Assembly (NCBI GenBank): GCA_963850415.1
Contig: CAWKLE010000004.1
Coordinates: 310,001-374,000, forward strand
Length of the DNA stretch: 64,000 bases
Reading direction: 5' to 3'
Source of the DNA: VAXT01 sp963850415
GTDB taxonomy: Bacteria; Actinomycetota; Thermoleophilia; Gaiellales; Gaiellaceae
In this document: piece after piece, positions 24,350-33,138 of the stretch
How the letters are laid out: every line of letters starts with the position of its first letter
Numbering within the stretch: position 1 is the first letter of the stretch
Notes under the pieces: generated by a model
The model's input: the letters and a program-made list of their open reading frames with translations, nothing else
What the model was told of the DNA's origin: nothing
The model's database searches: none
Position numbers and translations under genes: made by a program

Positions 24350-27300
24350 CTAGCGATGGCCTCCGTTCGTGATTGCGCTCCGCCGGTCGGCGAGCGCCAG
24401 GAGCCCGGACAGCGGCGCACACACCTCGCACGCATACGTCCTGACCGTCCCGTCCTCACCGGCCGTGAAGACGTGGTAGCCGCCGCGACCGAAATCGGCT
24501 GCGGCCAAGGGCCCGGCATGGCCGCGCAGCAATGAGAGCAGTCGTCCTGTCCGCACCTCCCACAGGCCTGCTGTGCCAGGCCCCGCCGTGACGACCCAGC
24601 GGCCGTCCGAGCTGAAGGCCGCGTCCTGAACGATCGCGCCGTGCCCTCTGAGGAGCACGCGCATACGCCCGGTCCGCGCGTCCCAGACTCGGGCGTCGTG
24701 GTCGGCGCTCGCGGTCACCACGAGCGTTCCATCGGGACTGAACCGCGCCGACGTCAACCGGTCGCGATGCCCGATGAGGACGTGCTCGAGCCGGCCGGTC
24801 GCGACATTCCAGAGCCGCCCCTTCCCGTCCATGCCGGCCGTCACCAGATGATCGCCGTCGGGACTGAATGACAGATCCACGGTCCCGCCGCTCGAGCGGA
24901 GCGTGCGCTCTCGAGCGCCGTCCGCGACACGCCACAGCACGACGCCCTCGGCACCGGCGGTCGCCAGACTGCGACCGTCCGGGCTGAACGCAACCGCTTC
25001 GGCCGGCTTTCGCGTGCGAACCACGAGTCTCGGCCCACCGCTGGCACCCCAGATGCGCACGGCGCCGTCGGCCGAGGCTGTCGCGACGAGGCTGCCGTTT
25101 GCACTGAGACTCGCATCGCGGACCCCGCGCACGGGAAGTGTCCGGGTGGGGGAGCTCCCCTCCCAGATGCGCGCGATGCCATTGGCATCTGTCGTCACGA
25201 ACCGCCGGCCGTCGCCGAAGACGTCGAGACCCGTGAAGGGCGCCGGCTGCCGAGCGAGCACGCGCAGCTCGGCCGCAGTGCCCGAATCCCAGATGCGCGC
25301 AGTTCCGTCTTCCCCGAACGTGAGAACACGGCGCCCCGTCCGGCTGAACGCCGCACCGAGGACGTCGCCGTCGTGGCCAGCGAGGACGGCAATCGGGTTT
25401 CCTCGATCGGTCTTCCAGACGCGCGCCGTGCCGTCGCGACTCGATGTGACGAAGAAGAGGCCGCTGGGGCTGAACGAGATGCTGTGCAGCTGGTCCGTGT
25501 GGCCCGTGGCGATCGCGGTCAGCGCGCCCCGTCGGGTGGCGACGTTCCAGATACGCGCCGTGCCGTCTGCGCTCGCGGTCCCCACGAACTGACCCTGCGG
25601 GCTGACCGCCACGTCCACGACGCGCCCGTAGTGCCCGCTCAGCCGGTACGCGGGCCTGCCCCGGCGGAGATCCCACGTCTGGGCAGTCCAGTCCGCGCTG
25701 CCCGTGACGAGCATCTCCTTCCGGCGGCCGAACGCAGCGGTCAGCACCTGGCTCGAGTGCGGCAGCTCGAAGATGAGCGCACCGCTCGGAAGGCTGTACA
25801 CGCGTGCGTAACGGTCGGCGCCGACCACGGCGAGGTACTGGCCGTCATTGCTGATCACGGCGTGCGCGGGCGCAGGCGTGGCGATCGTGCGGTGCGCCCT
25901 GTCGGGACCGAGACCCCAGATGTGCGTCGTCCCGGCGGCGGTCGTCGTGACGAGGACGCGTCGGTCGGGCGAGAACACGACGTCGACCACGGGCGACTCG
26001 TGCGGAAGCGACCGGATCAGCTTCCCGTCTCGGGTCCAGAGCTTCACGGTCCGGTCGCGGCTCGCCGTCGCGACGATCCTCCCGTCGGGACTGAAGGCCG
26101 CGTCCGTGACTGCGCCGCTATGCCTCAGGACGGCCACCTGCGCACCCGTGGTCGAGAAGATGCGTGCGGTGCCGTCGCCGTCGGCGGTGACGACGAGCGT
26201 CGAGCTCGGGTCGAAGGCCGCCGCGTTCACCCGGCCCTTTCCAGCCTCGAGGATCTTGCGAACGCGGGAGGCCGCGAGCGCGTCGCGGAGGGCGGTCTCC
26301 GCACCCGGAGTCGGATCGAGTCGGGCGGCTTGTGCCGCCAGCGCGATGCTCTGCAGCGGATCTTGCCCGAGCAAGGCCGACGAACGGGCCACGAGACCAG
26401 ACGAACGAGCCACGAGCTCACGTGCCTGGGCTCTCTGCGCCGACCGCCGGGCATCACGTCGCTGGGACAGCGCATAGATCGCGACGGCGGTCATCGCAGC
26501 GAGAGCCACCAGTGCGATCAGGGCGACGATCGCCAATCGCCGGTGCCGCCGCTCAGCCGCTCGTCGTTCGCGTTCGAGCTCCTGCTCGCGGCGCCAGGCG
26601 AGCACCGCCTCGCCGAGCACGTCGTGGAAGATCTCGTACCGCGCTCCGTTGGCTCCCGCGCCGTCGACGGTGCGGACGATCCGCTCCCGGCCGAGCGTCG
26701 AGAGCACGGGCACGAGCCGTTGCTCGTCGACCGAGGCGTACTCGGCGAGATCCCCGACCCCGTGGGCGATCTTCGTACCGGAGGGCGTGACGAGGAACCG
26801 GAATACGTCAGCGGCCACGTCTCGTTCCTCGGACGAGAGCTCCTGCACGGCACGGCGCAGGTGGGCCTGGACGATCGACTGCGCGCCGCCGAGAGCAACG
26901 AGAGTCTCAGCGCGAAGCCGGTCCGATCCCGCAGCTCGCTCCTCGTCCCAGATCCGTTCGAGGACGAGTTGGAGATAGGCGGCCTCGATCCGGCCCGAGC
27001 TCGACTCGTCGGGGGCAATCCCGCGCCCGGCCTCGCCGAGGTCGACCCGGCCGGCCGCCGTCTGGTCGAGTACCCCTTCGACGAGGTCCGGCTCGACCTC
27101 GATCGACTCCCCGGTGAGTTCGTTGAAGCGCTCGACGGGCCGAACCACGGCTTCACGGCCGGAGCGACGATCAAGATGGTCGAGCCGCAGGTAGTTCGCG
27201 AACAGGTTCGGAATCCGGCCCTTGAAGCGGTCGAGCTTGGAGAGTGCATCGTCGCGAAGCGACAACAGGACGTGTACGCGGAGACCCGGCTGGGTGACGA

Positions 27301-27790
27301 GATCCGGCAGCTCGAGAGCGAACCCGCTCTCCGCCTCGTGGTAGAGGAAGTACTCCTCGGCCTGGTCGAGGATCAGCAGCAGGTCGCAGGCGAGCGCGTC
27401 CGTCCATCTGCCCAGCGTCTCGGCGAGCGGCTCATCGTCTTGCTCGTCTAGCAGCGCGGAGCCGAACTGCTCGGCGAGCTCGTTTCGCACTGCCGTGCGG
27501 AGGCTTCCCGTCGGCTCGTCGCTCCAGCCGTCGAAGACCACGACGACGAACTCAGGATGTCCGCGTTCCTCGACGTTTCGACGCGCCTGCTCGCGAAGGC
27601 GGTGCGCGACGCCCGCCCTCAGCACGGATGTCTTGCCGACGCCGCTCGGCCCGTACAGCACGGTCAGCCTCGCGGCCAGGAGGTTCTCGCCGATGATCGC
27701 GCTCTCCCGCTCGCGCCCGAAGAACAGGAGCGCATCGAGCACGCCGTCCTCGAACGGGACGAGCCCCTTGTACGGACTGTCTGGATTCAC
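24350..27790 (-). CDS. nSTAND1 NTPase with 15 WD40 repeats, membrane-anchored
   Basis: An 1146-residue multidomain protein. Residues 1-30 (SPYKGLVPFEDG..LFFGRERE) and Walker A GPSGVGKTS (47-55) with Walker B LLLILDQAEEYF (137-148) define a novel STAND NTPase type 1, a signal-responsive oligomerising switch. A winged-helix region, a coiled basic stretch and one transmembrane helix (419-441) follow, then a helical linker (LGQDPLQSIALAAQAARL) and about 15 WD40 blades (roughly 520-1120), i.e. two propellers as sensor or scaffold. No effector domain is fused, so the upstream BTAD-SIR2 partner, overlapping by 4 bases (GTGA), likely provides output. Start GTG 27790 is fixed by that overlap. Confidence 0.88.
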   Translation of the reverse strand: MNPDSPYKGLVPFEDGVLDALLFFGRERESAIIGENLLAARLTVLYGPSGVGKTSVLRAGVAHRLREQARRNVEERGHPEFVVVVFDGWSDEPTGSLRTAVRNELAEQFGSALLDEQDDEPLAETLGRWTDALACDLLLILDQAEEYFLYHEAESGFALELPDLVTQPGLRVHVLLSLRDDALSKLDRFKGRIPNLFANYLRLDHLDRRSGREAVVRPVERFNELTGESIEVEPDLVEGVLDQTAAGRVDLGEAGRGIAPDESSSGRIEAAYLQLVLERIWDEERAAGSDRLRAETLVALGGAQSIVQAHLRRAVQELSSEERDVAADVFRFLVTPSGTKIAHGVGDLAEYASVDEQRLVPVLSTLGRERIVRTVDGAGANGARYEIFHDVLGEAVLAWRREQELERERRAAERRHRRLAIVALIALVALAAMTAVAIYALSQRRDARRSAQRAQARELVARSSGLVARSSALLGQDPLQSIALAAQAARLDPTPGAETALRDALAASRVRKILEAGKGRVNAAAFDPSSTLVVTADGDGTARIFSTTGAQVAVLRHSGAVTDAAFSPDGRIVATASRDRTVKLWTRDGKLIRSLPHESPVVDVVFSPDRRVLVTTTAAGTTHIWGLGPDRAHRTIATPAPAHAVISNDGQYLAVVGADRYARVYSLPSGALIFELPHSSQVLTAAFGRRKEMLVTGSADWTAQTWDLRRGRPAYRLSGHYGRVVDVAVSPQGQFVGTASADGTARIWNVATRRGALTAIATGHTDQLHSISFSPSGLFFVTSSRDGTARVWKTDRGNPIAVLAGHDGDVLGAAFSRTGRRVLTFGEDGTARIWDSGTAAELRVLARQPAPFTGLDVFGDGRRFVTTDANGIARIWEGSSPTRTLPVRGVRDASLSANGSLVATASADGAVRIWGASGGPRLVVRTRKPAEAVAFSPDGRSLATAGAEGVVLWRVADGARERTLRSSGGTVDLSFSPDGDHLVTAGMDGKGRLWNVATGRLEHVLIGHRDRLTSARFSPDGTLVVTASADHDARVWDARTGRMRVLLRGHGAIVQDAAFSSDGRWVVTAGPGTAGLWEVRTGRLLSLLRGHAGPLAAADFGRGGYHVFTAGEDGTVRTYACEVCAPLSGLLALADRRSAITNGGHR

Positions 27791-29418
27791 GTCGGTGCGA
27801 CCTCGGCCAGACGCCGCTCGAGATCGGCCACGAAGTCCTCGAGCGGGACGTCGTACAGGTCGACGCCTCGTCGGCGCCAGAACTCGCGCTGGATCGGGTG
27901 CGCGCCCGGGAGGACGGCCCACGATCGATAGCTGATCGGCTCGTCGCCGAACACGCGGTGCAGGAAGACGCGGAGGCTCCACTCGACGACCGGGTACGAG
28001 ATGAAGAGCAGGTGACTGCGCCGGAGCTTCGCGGCCAAGGTCACGGGGACGACGTTCGCCAGCTCGCTCTGCGCGAGGTACCCGATGTAATCGTCCTCGC
28101 TGACGACGAAGCTCTCCCGGTCTCGATCCGGCCGCGGATCGACCCCGCCGTGCACCTTCAGGATCACGGGCCGCTCCGCCAGCGAGAGCTCCGCGTACGA
28201 GTTCGGGACGGCGACGACGGTCTCCGACCCGTCCGGCGCTCGATGCAGGAACTTGCCCCGGTTCGGGCCGAGCGCGACGAAGGAGACGACGTCCACTTCT
28301 TCGCCGCGATCCTCGAACGCGCGCTCGAGCGCACCGCCGTAGGCAGTCGTGACGAGCAGCTGGTGCTCGGCCCCACGAGCCCGGGCTAACTCGGGCAGGC
28401 CTGCCAGGAAGCGCTCGACCGGGCCGGGATCGTCGCCCTCGGCAAAGAGATCGTGCAGCTGGTCGTACAACGGGCCGACTCCCTGGGTGACCGCCACGTA
28501 CTGCGAGACTCGCGTCAGGTCGCCGCGGTGCTCTTCGGGCAAATCGAAGGCCTCGGCCAGCCGTCCCGCGAGGCTCTCTCCGTTCTCCGAGGAGGGACCC
28601 GGGCCGAGTACGTGGACGAGGCGGCCGGAGAGCAACGCGCGCGCGACCTCCCCGAGCCGGTCCTCCCCCGCCCCGGGAACGGCCTGCGGCTGCAGCGCGG
28701 ACTCCTGGCGCAGGATCGACGCGTGCAACTGCTGCAGGGATGGCGTCGGCTCGATGCCAAGCTCCTCGACGAGCATCTTGCGCGCGTCCTGGTAGGCCTG
28801 GAGCGCCTCCGCCTGCCGCCCACTACGGTAGAGCGCGAGCATGAGCTGACCGCGCGGACGCTCGCGCATCGGGTTCTCGCGAACGAGCTGCTCGAGCTCG
28901 CCGACGAGGCTGGCGGCGCCGCCGCCGTCGAGCTCGGCCTCCATCCGCTCCTCGATCGCCGTCAGGCGAAGCTCCTCGAGCCGTGCGGCCTCGTTCTGGG
29001 CAAACTGCTCGTACGGAAAGTCGGCGAGCGGCGGTCCGCGCCACAGTTGAAGCGCTTCGGCCACGAGCCCTGCCCGGCGATCTGCTTCCGCCGACCGCGC
29101 CTCGTTCACGAGCTGCTCGAAGCGCCGAGCGTCGACCGCGTTCTTCTCTGCATTGAGCGCGTAGCCGGGAGAACGGGTCTCGACGACGTCCGCCCCGAGC
29201 GCCTTGCGAAGCTGTGAGACCGCGTTCTGGAGCGAGGTCGCCGCCGTCGGCGGAGGGCTCTCGCCCCAGAGGTAGGTGATGAGCCGCTCGCTCGGCACGA
29301 CCTCTCCGACGTGGATCGCGAGCAGCGCCAGGACCGCACGCTGCCTCTGCCCACCGAGGTCGAGGATCTTCTCTCCGTCCCACACCTCGAGCGGGCCGAG
29401 GATCCGGAATTCGAGCAT
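27787..29418 (-). CDS. BTAD (SARP-type) regulator fused to SIR2-like domain
   Basis: A 543-residue fusion. Residues 1-100 are an OmpR/SARP-type winged helix (FRILGPLEVWDG, AATSLQNAVSQLRKALG), 100-245 a bacterial transcriptional activation domain. Residues about 262-543 are a SIR2-like domain: glycine loop VLGPGPSSENG (270-280), VTTAYGGALERAF, VHGG (His 423), SEDDYIGYL and LLFISYPVVEWSLRVFLHR. In active SIR2 NADases the T-T-N-Y-D motif carries the catalytic Asn; here it reads T-T-A-Y-G (357-361), so NAD hydrolysis may be lost or altered. It is the first gene of an operon with the nSTAND1-WD40 protein. ATG 29418 is preceded by a leaderless-type promoter. Confidence 0.85.
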   Translation of the reverse strand: MLEFRILGPLEVWDGEKILDLGGQRQRAVLALLAIHVGEVVPSERLITYLWGESPPPTAATSLQNAVSQLRKALGADVVETRSPGYALNAEKNAVDARRFEQLVNEARSAEADRRAGLVAEALQLWRGPPLADFPYEQFAQNEAARLEELRLTAIEERMEAELDGGGAASLVGELEQLVRENPMRERPRGQLMLALYRSGRQAEALQAYQDARKMLVEELGIEPTPSLQQLHASILRQESALQPQAVPGAGEDRLGEVARALLSGRLVHVLGPGPSSENGESLAGRLAEAFDLPEEHRGDLTRVSQYVAVTQGVGPLYDQLHDLFAEGDDPGPVERFLAGLPELARARGAEHQLLVTTAYGGALERAFEDRGEEVDVVSFVALGPNRGKFLHRAPDGSETVVAVPNSYAELSLAERPVILKVHGGVDPRPDRDRESFVVSEDDYIGYLAQSELANVVPVTLAAKLRRSHLLFISYPVVEWSLRVFLHRVFGDEPISYRSWAVLPGAHPIQREFWRRRGVDLYDVPLEDFVADLERRLAEVAPT

Positions 29419-29424
29419 GTGCAG

Positions 29425-29451
29425 TTTGTAACACCTGTCTCGCACGATCAA
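29425..29451 (-). promoter_or_regulatory. Promoter of the BTAD-SIR2 / nSTAND1 operon
   Basis: -35 TTGATC (29446-29451), 15-base spacer, -10 TACAAA (29425-29430), then 6 bases to ATG 29418. This predicts a leaderless mRNA. The spacing is short, so confidence is moderate; no Shine-Dalgarno sequence is present, which agrees with leaderless initiation. Confidence 0.45.
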
Positions 29452-29490
29452 CGCTCGACAAACGCCGTTAGCGGCCGGTTGGCGCGCCGT

Positions 29491-29513
29491 GAGGGAGCGG
29501 TTTGGGCTCCCTC
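29491..29513. promoter_or_regulatory. Inverted repeat upstream of M23 gene
   Basis: GAGGGAGC (29491-29498) and GCTCCCTC (29506-29513) form a perfect 8-bp inverted repeat with a 7-base loop, 13 bases before the peptidase ATG. It may be an operator, an RNA hairpin in the leader, or a weak terminator for leftward transcription. Confidence 0.45.
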
Positions 29514-29526
29514 CGAGCGTGGCCAT

Positions 29527-30591
29527 ATGGCTACTTACACACACATCTCAGTTCGCGGCGCACAGCGCCGCACCATCGTCGTCTTCGCCGTCGCGACCGT
29601 GCTGGCAGCGGTCGGCCTCGGCAAGACGGTGACCACCTCGAACGCCTCCGGCCGCGTCGAGGCGCAGGCGTCGTACCACTGGCCGGTCAAGCCGTTCGAC
29701 ACGCAGCATCCAGTTCGCGGCGGGTTCGGCGACCCGCGGACGGTCTTCAAGTCCTCGCCGACTCTCCGCGGCGTTCTCTCGGGCGCCTGCTCGTGCTCCC
29801 TCCACCGCGGCATCGACGTTGCAGCCCCGGACGGCTCGGCCGTCTACCCGGTCGCGTCGGGAACCGTGACGTACAGGAACGGCGAATGGATCAAGGTCGA
29901 CTCCGGCGGCGGCCGCGGCTTCGAGTACTGGCACATCAACGCCTCGGTCTCCGTCGGCGCGCACGTCGACGCGTACCAGACCGTGCTCGGCCACATCAAG
30001 CGTGGCTCGGGCCATGTCCATCTCACCGAGCTCGAGGGCGACCGCGCGGTGAATCCGCTGGCGCCCGGCCACATCGGGCCGTATTCGGATCACACCACGC
30101 CCCGCGTGGCCTCGATCTCGTTCCGGCCGACCGAGACCGGCCGCGACGAGCTGCCGAACCTGATCCGCGGCCGCGTCCTGATCGTCGCCGAGGCGGTGGA
30201 CGATCCGACCATGGACGCGCCGGAAGGCTGGAAGGGCCTCCCCGTCTCGCCCGCTCTGCTCACCTGGGAGATCCGCTCCTGGACGGGCAAGGTCGTGCTC
30301 GGACGCCAGATCGCAGTCGACTTCCGCGGCGCGCTGCCCGACCGGAGCTTCTCGAGCGTCTACGCACGCGGGACGTACCAGAACATGGCCGTCCTCGGAC
30401 ACCACTATTCGTGGGCACAGCCGGGCTCGTATCTGTTCAAGCTCGGGCCGGCTTTCAACACGCGGCAACTGCGCAACGGGGCCTATGACCTCGTCGTGAC
30501 CGCAACTGACATCCGTGGGCAACAGCAGCTCGCTGGCCCGCAGGTTCACGGTGAAGAACGGGAAGTAACAATCAGACGTGTGTGGCGGTAG
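29527..30591 (+). CDS. M23 (LytM-type) peptidase family protein, exported
   Basis: A 354-residue protein with an N-terminal membrane/signal segment (TIVVFAVATVLAAVGLG) and an M23 domain: HRGID (HxxxD) near residue 97 and HVHL (HxH) near 165, the zinc ligands of LytM-type endopeptidases that cut peptidoglycan cross-bridges; VYPVASGTVTY and KVDSGGGRGFEYWHIN are the usual core strands. The C-terminal 180 residues are beta-rich and unassigned. ATG 29527 was chosen over in-frame upstream codons that run antisense through the divergent BTAD gene. It ends at a hairpin terminator. Confidence 0.82.
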   Translation: MATYTHISVRGAQRRTIVVFAVATVLAAVGLGKTVTTSNASGRVEAQASYHWPVKPFDTQHPVRGGFGDPRTVFKSSPTLRGVLSGACSCSLHRGIDVAAPDGSAVYPVASGTVTYRNGEWIKVDSGGGRGFEYWHINASVSVGAHVDAYQTVLGHIKRGSGHVHLTELEGDRAVNPLAPGHIGPYSDHTTPRVASISFRPTETGRDELPNLIRGRVLIVAEAVDDPTMDAPEGWKGLPVSPALLTWEIRSWTGKVVLGRQIAVDFRGALPDRSFSSVYARGTYQNMAVLGHHYSWAQPGSYLFKLGPAFNTRQLRNGAYDLVVTATDIRGQQQLAGPQVHGEEREVTIRRVWR

Positions 30592-30611
30592 GGCCACCTT
30601 CACGGGTGGCC
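30592..30611. terminator. Bidirectional hairpin between M23 and MFS genes
   Basis: GGCCACC, a 6-base loop and GGTGGCC directly after the peptidase TAG, in the 33-base gap between convergent genes. Short stem and no U-tract, so a moderate call. Confidence 0.5.
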
Positions 30612-30624
30612 TCGCCGCGCTCGG

Positions 30625-31860
30625 CTACGTCGAACCGGCCGGCACGGGCGTCGCGGCCTCGCGCGGGCGCACCCAGAGGCAGGCCAGAGCGGCGAGTCCC
30701 ATCATCAGGGTCTGAATGACGGCGAACGCGATCATCACGGGCTCGGTGCCGAAGGTGTCCAGCACCGGCCCGACGACGAACAGCCCGATCGGCTGCAGGA
30801 TCGTCCAGGTCAGCATCATCGTCGGCAGCACCGTCGGGCGCAGCGCGGGCGGAACCCGGAGCGTCATCGTCGCGTGCAGCGGCGGGTTGACGATTCCGTT
30901 CGCGATTCCCGAGACTGCCAGCGCGCCCGCGTAGGCCGCCGCCGGGAGCTGGAGCGTCAGGAGCCAGAGCGGCAACGCCTGGCCGAGAATGAACGTCGCG
31001 ATCAGCTGCGTCCCCTCGATCCGGCGCGCGACCCGGTACGAGATCGCGTTGCCGAGCAGCGCGCCGAGCCCGAACGAGGCGAACAGCCAGCCGACGATCC
31101 GCGGGTTCGAGTCGAACCGGGCGACGACCAGCACCGGCACGGCGACGAAGAACGCCGTCCAGGCCATGTCCCCGATCGCGAGCGCCGGGCCCCAGATGCG
31201 AAGCAGCGGCTCGCGGACCAGGAACCGGACCGCAGTCTTCACCGACCGGCCCTCCTCCGGCGCTTCGATCGGAGGCCGGCGAGGGACGAACAGGGCGACG
31301 AGCAGGAACGAGACCACGTAGCTGGCGCCGTCGACGAGGAGCACGGCCGGAGCTCCGATGAGGCTGATGAGGACGCCCGCGACGACGGGGCCGAGCAGCA
31401 GCGAGGCGCGGCTCGCCGCCTGGGTCAGCGCGTTCGCCTCCGTGACGAGGTGCTCGTCCTCGCCGAAGAGCTCCGGGAGCATCACCTTCTGCGCGGCGAA
31501 CGAGGGCGCCGTCAAGGCTCCGAGCGCGAAGGCGATCGCGAGCAGCAGCGGGAACGAGAGCGCGTTCGCCCAGTTCAGCAGCGGGATGAGCACGATCAGC
31601 GGAGCGCGAGCCGCGTCGCAGATCATCATCGTGCGGCGGGCGCCGAGACCGCCGAGCAGCCGCGACCCCGGAAGCGTCAGGAGCCCCATTCCGATCACCT
31701 CGGCGGCGACCACGACGCTCATCCGGGTCGCCGAGCCCGAGGTCGTGAGCACGAACCACGGCAGCGCGACCCAGGTCATCTGAGAGCCGGTCGTCGAGAT
31801 CACCTCCGCGGCGACGAGCGCGCGCAGCGGGCCGCTTCTGAGGACGCTGGAGACGTTCAC
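30625..31860 (-). CDS. MFS transporter (second of tandem pair)
   Basis: A 411-residue major facilitator with about 12 membrane segments and the MFS_3-type signature regions (LVAAEVISTTGSQMTWVALPWFVL at the N-terminus; LPGSRLLGGLGARRTMMICDAARAPL loop 2-3). Related proteins export siderophores or drugs, but the substrate is not predictable. GTG 31860 overlaps the stop of the first MFS gene (GTGA). It is the last gene of the RHH-DUF4097-MFS operon. A pair of similar half-size-independent MFS genes suggests either a heterodimer or duplication. Confidence 0.85.
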   Translation of the reverse strand: MNVSSVLRSGPLRALVAAEVISTTGSQMTWVALPWFVLTTSGSATRMSVVVAAEVIGMGLLTLPGSRLLGGLGARRTMMICDAARAPLIVLIPLLNWANALSFPLLLAIAFALGALTAPSFAAQKVMLPELFGEDEHLVTEANALTQAASRASLLLGPVVAGVLISLIGAPAVLLVDGASYVVSFLLVALFVPRRPPIEAPEEGRSVKTAVRFLVREPLLRIWGPALAIGDMAWTAFFVAVPVLVVARFDSNPRIVGWLFASFGLGALLGNAISYRVARRIEGTQLIATFILGQALPLWLLTLQLPAAAYAGALAVSGIANGIVNPPLHATMTLRVPPALRPTVLPTMMLTWTILQPIGLFVVGPVLDTFGTEPVMIAFAVIQTLMMGLAALACLWVRPREAATPVPAGST

Positions 31861-33134
31861 GCGAGATCCTCCTCCCGCATGCGCGGCATCGGCGAGGCCA
31901 GGAGGAACAGGACGCCGAGCAGGCAGCCGAGCACCGCGACCCACAGCGTCGCCCGCAGCCCGATCGCGGCCCCGAGCACGCCGCCGAGGAGCGCCCCGAA
32001 CGGCCTCGTTCCGTAGTTGAAGAACCTCGAGACGCCGACCACCCGGCTCCGCACCTCGTGCGGGATCAGCATCAGCATCAGGCTGTTCTGGTTGACGTCG
32101 AAGATCATCACGCCGACGCTCGCCAGGAACTCGCCCGCCAGCAGCATCGCGCCGCTCAGCCAGTGCGACCCGTGCGCGAGCGGGAAGAGCGCCATCGGGG
32201 CCGGGAACAGGACCGAGCCGACGACGACCGCGCGGCCGATCCCGAGCCTCCGCCCCACGCGCGGGGCGATCAGGGCTCCCGCGAGCGCGCCGAACGAGGC
32301 GGCGCCGAGGATCAGCCCGATCGCGCCGGCGCTCAGCCCGAGCGTGCGGCTCGCGTAGAGGACGAAGATCGCGAAGATGAAGAAGCTGAAGAAGTTGATC
32401 GTGCTCGTGCAGGCCACGCCAGCTCGCAGCACCGGCTGCCCGGCGAGGTAGCGGAAACCGTCCTTCAGATCCGCCCGCGCGCTCGAGTCGTTCCGCTCCA
32501 CCTCCGGCTCGCGCACCCGGACCCCGCGCAGGGCGAGCGCGGAGACGACGAACGAGACGGCGTCGGCGGCGATCGCGACCGGCGCGGTGAGCGCCTGCAC
32601 GAGGAAGCCGGCGGTCGAAGGCCCGGCGATGTACGAGAGCGAGCGCGTCGTCGAGAACTTGCTGTTCGCGTCCACGTACTGCGACCGGTGGACGAGCGCG
32701 ACGAAGAACGATGCGCTGGAAAGGTCGAAGAAGACCGTCAGCGCACCGACGGCGAACGCGACGGCGACGAGCTGCCACATGGTCAGCGCGCCGAGCCACC
32801 AGGCGACCGGAATCGTCGCGAGTGCGGCGGCGCGGAGGACGTCGGCGACGATCATGTTCCGGCGCCGGTGGGCTCTGCGGTCGATCCAGACGCCCGCCGG
32901 CAGCGAGAAGACGAGATGCGGCAGCCACGTCAGCGCGGTCAGGATCCCGACCTCGAGCGCCGACGCGTGCAGCGCGAGGATCGCCGTCAGCGGGATCGCG
33001 AGGGCGCTGATCTGGTCTCCGAAGACGGAGATCGTCTGCCCGGCCCAGAACCGCACGAAGAGCGGCTGCCGGGTCAGCGGCGGTGGGGCTTCCTCCCGCG
33101 CCGGGGCGGGGCGTGTCTCGACCGCGACGGCCAT
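31857..33134 (-). CDS. MFS transporter (first of tandem pair)
   Basis: A 425-residue MFS_3-type protein: FVRFWAGQTISVFGDQISALAIPL in helix 1, LPAGVWIDRRAHRRRNMIVADVLRA in the loop 2-3 signature, and FFSFFIFAIFVLYASRTLGLSAG. About 12 membrane segments and a normal length. The ATG lies 4 bases after the DUF4097 stop. Export of a toxic small molecule under control of the upstream RHH repressor is a reasonable inference. Confidence 0.86.
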   Translation of the reverse strand: MAVAVETRPAPAREEAPPPLTRQPLFVRFWAGQTISVFGDQISALAIPLTAILALHASALEVGILTALTWLPHLVFSLPAGVWIDRRAHRRRNMIVADVLRAAALATIPVAWWLGALTMWQLVAVAFAVGALTVFFDLSSASFFVALVHRSQYVDANSKFSTTRSLSYIAGPSTAGFLVQALTAPVAIAADAVSFVVSALALRGVRVREPEVERNDSSARADLKDGFRYLAGQPVLRAGVACTSTINFFSFFIFAIFVLYASRTLGLSAGAIGLILGAASFGALAGALIAPRVGRRLGIGRAVVVGSVLFPAPMALFPLAHGSHWLSGAMLLAGEFLASVGVMIFDVNQNSLMLMLIPHEVRSRVVGVSRFFNYGTRPFGALLGGVLGAAIGLRATLWVAVLGCLLGVLFLLASPMPRMREEDLA

Positions 33135-33138
33135 CGTC

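Noticed and set aside
24350..29418. Recent horizontal transfer with a mobile element
   Set aside because: No transposase, integrase, tRNA attachment site or direct repeats border the STAND operon; a slight difference in base composition was felt by eye only and was not measured.
29440..29526. c-di-AMP (ydaO) riboswitch in front of the M23 peptidase gene
   Set aside because: The space is too short and lacks the conserved ydaO core; only a simple 8-bp inverted repeat is present.
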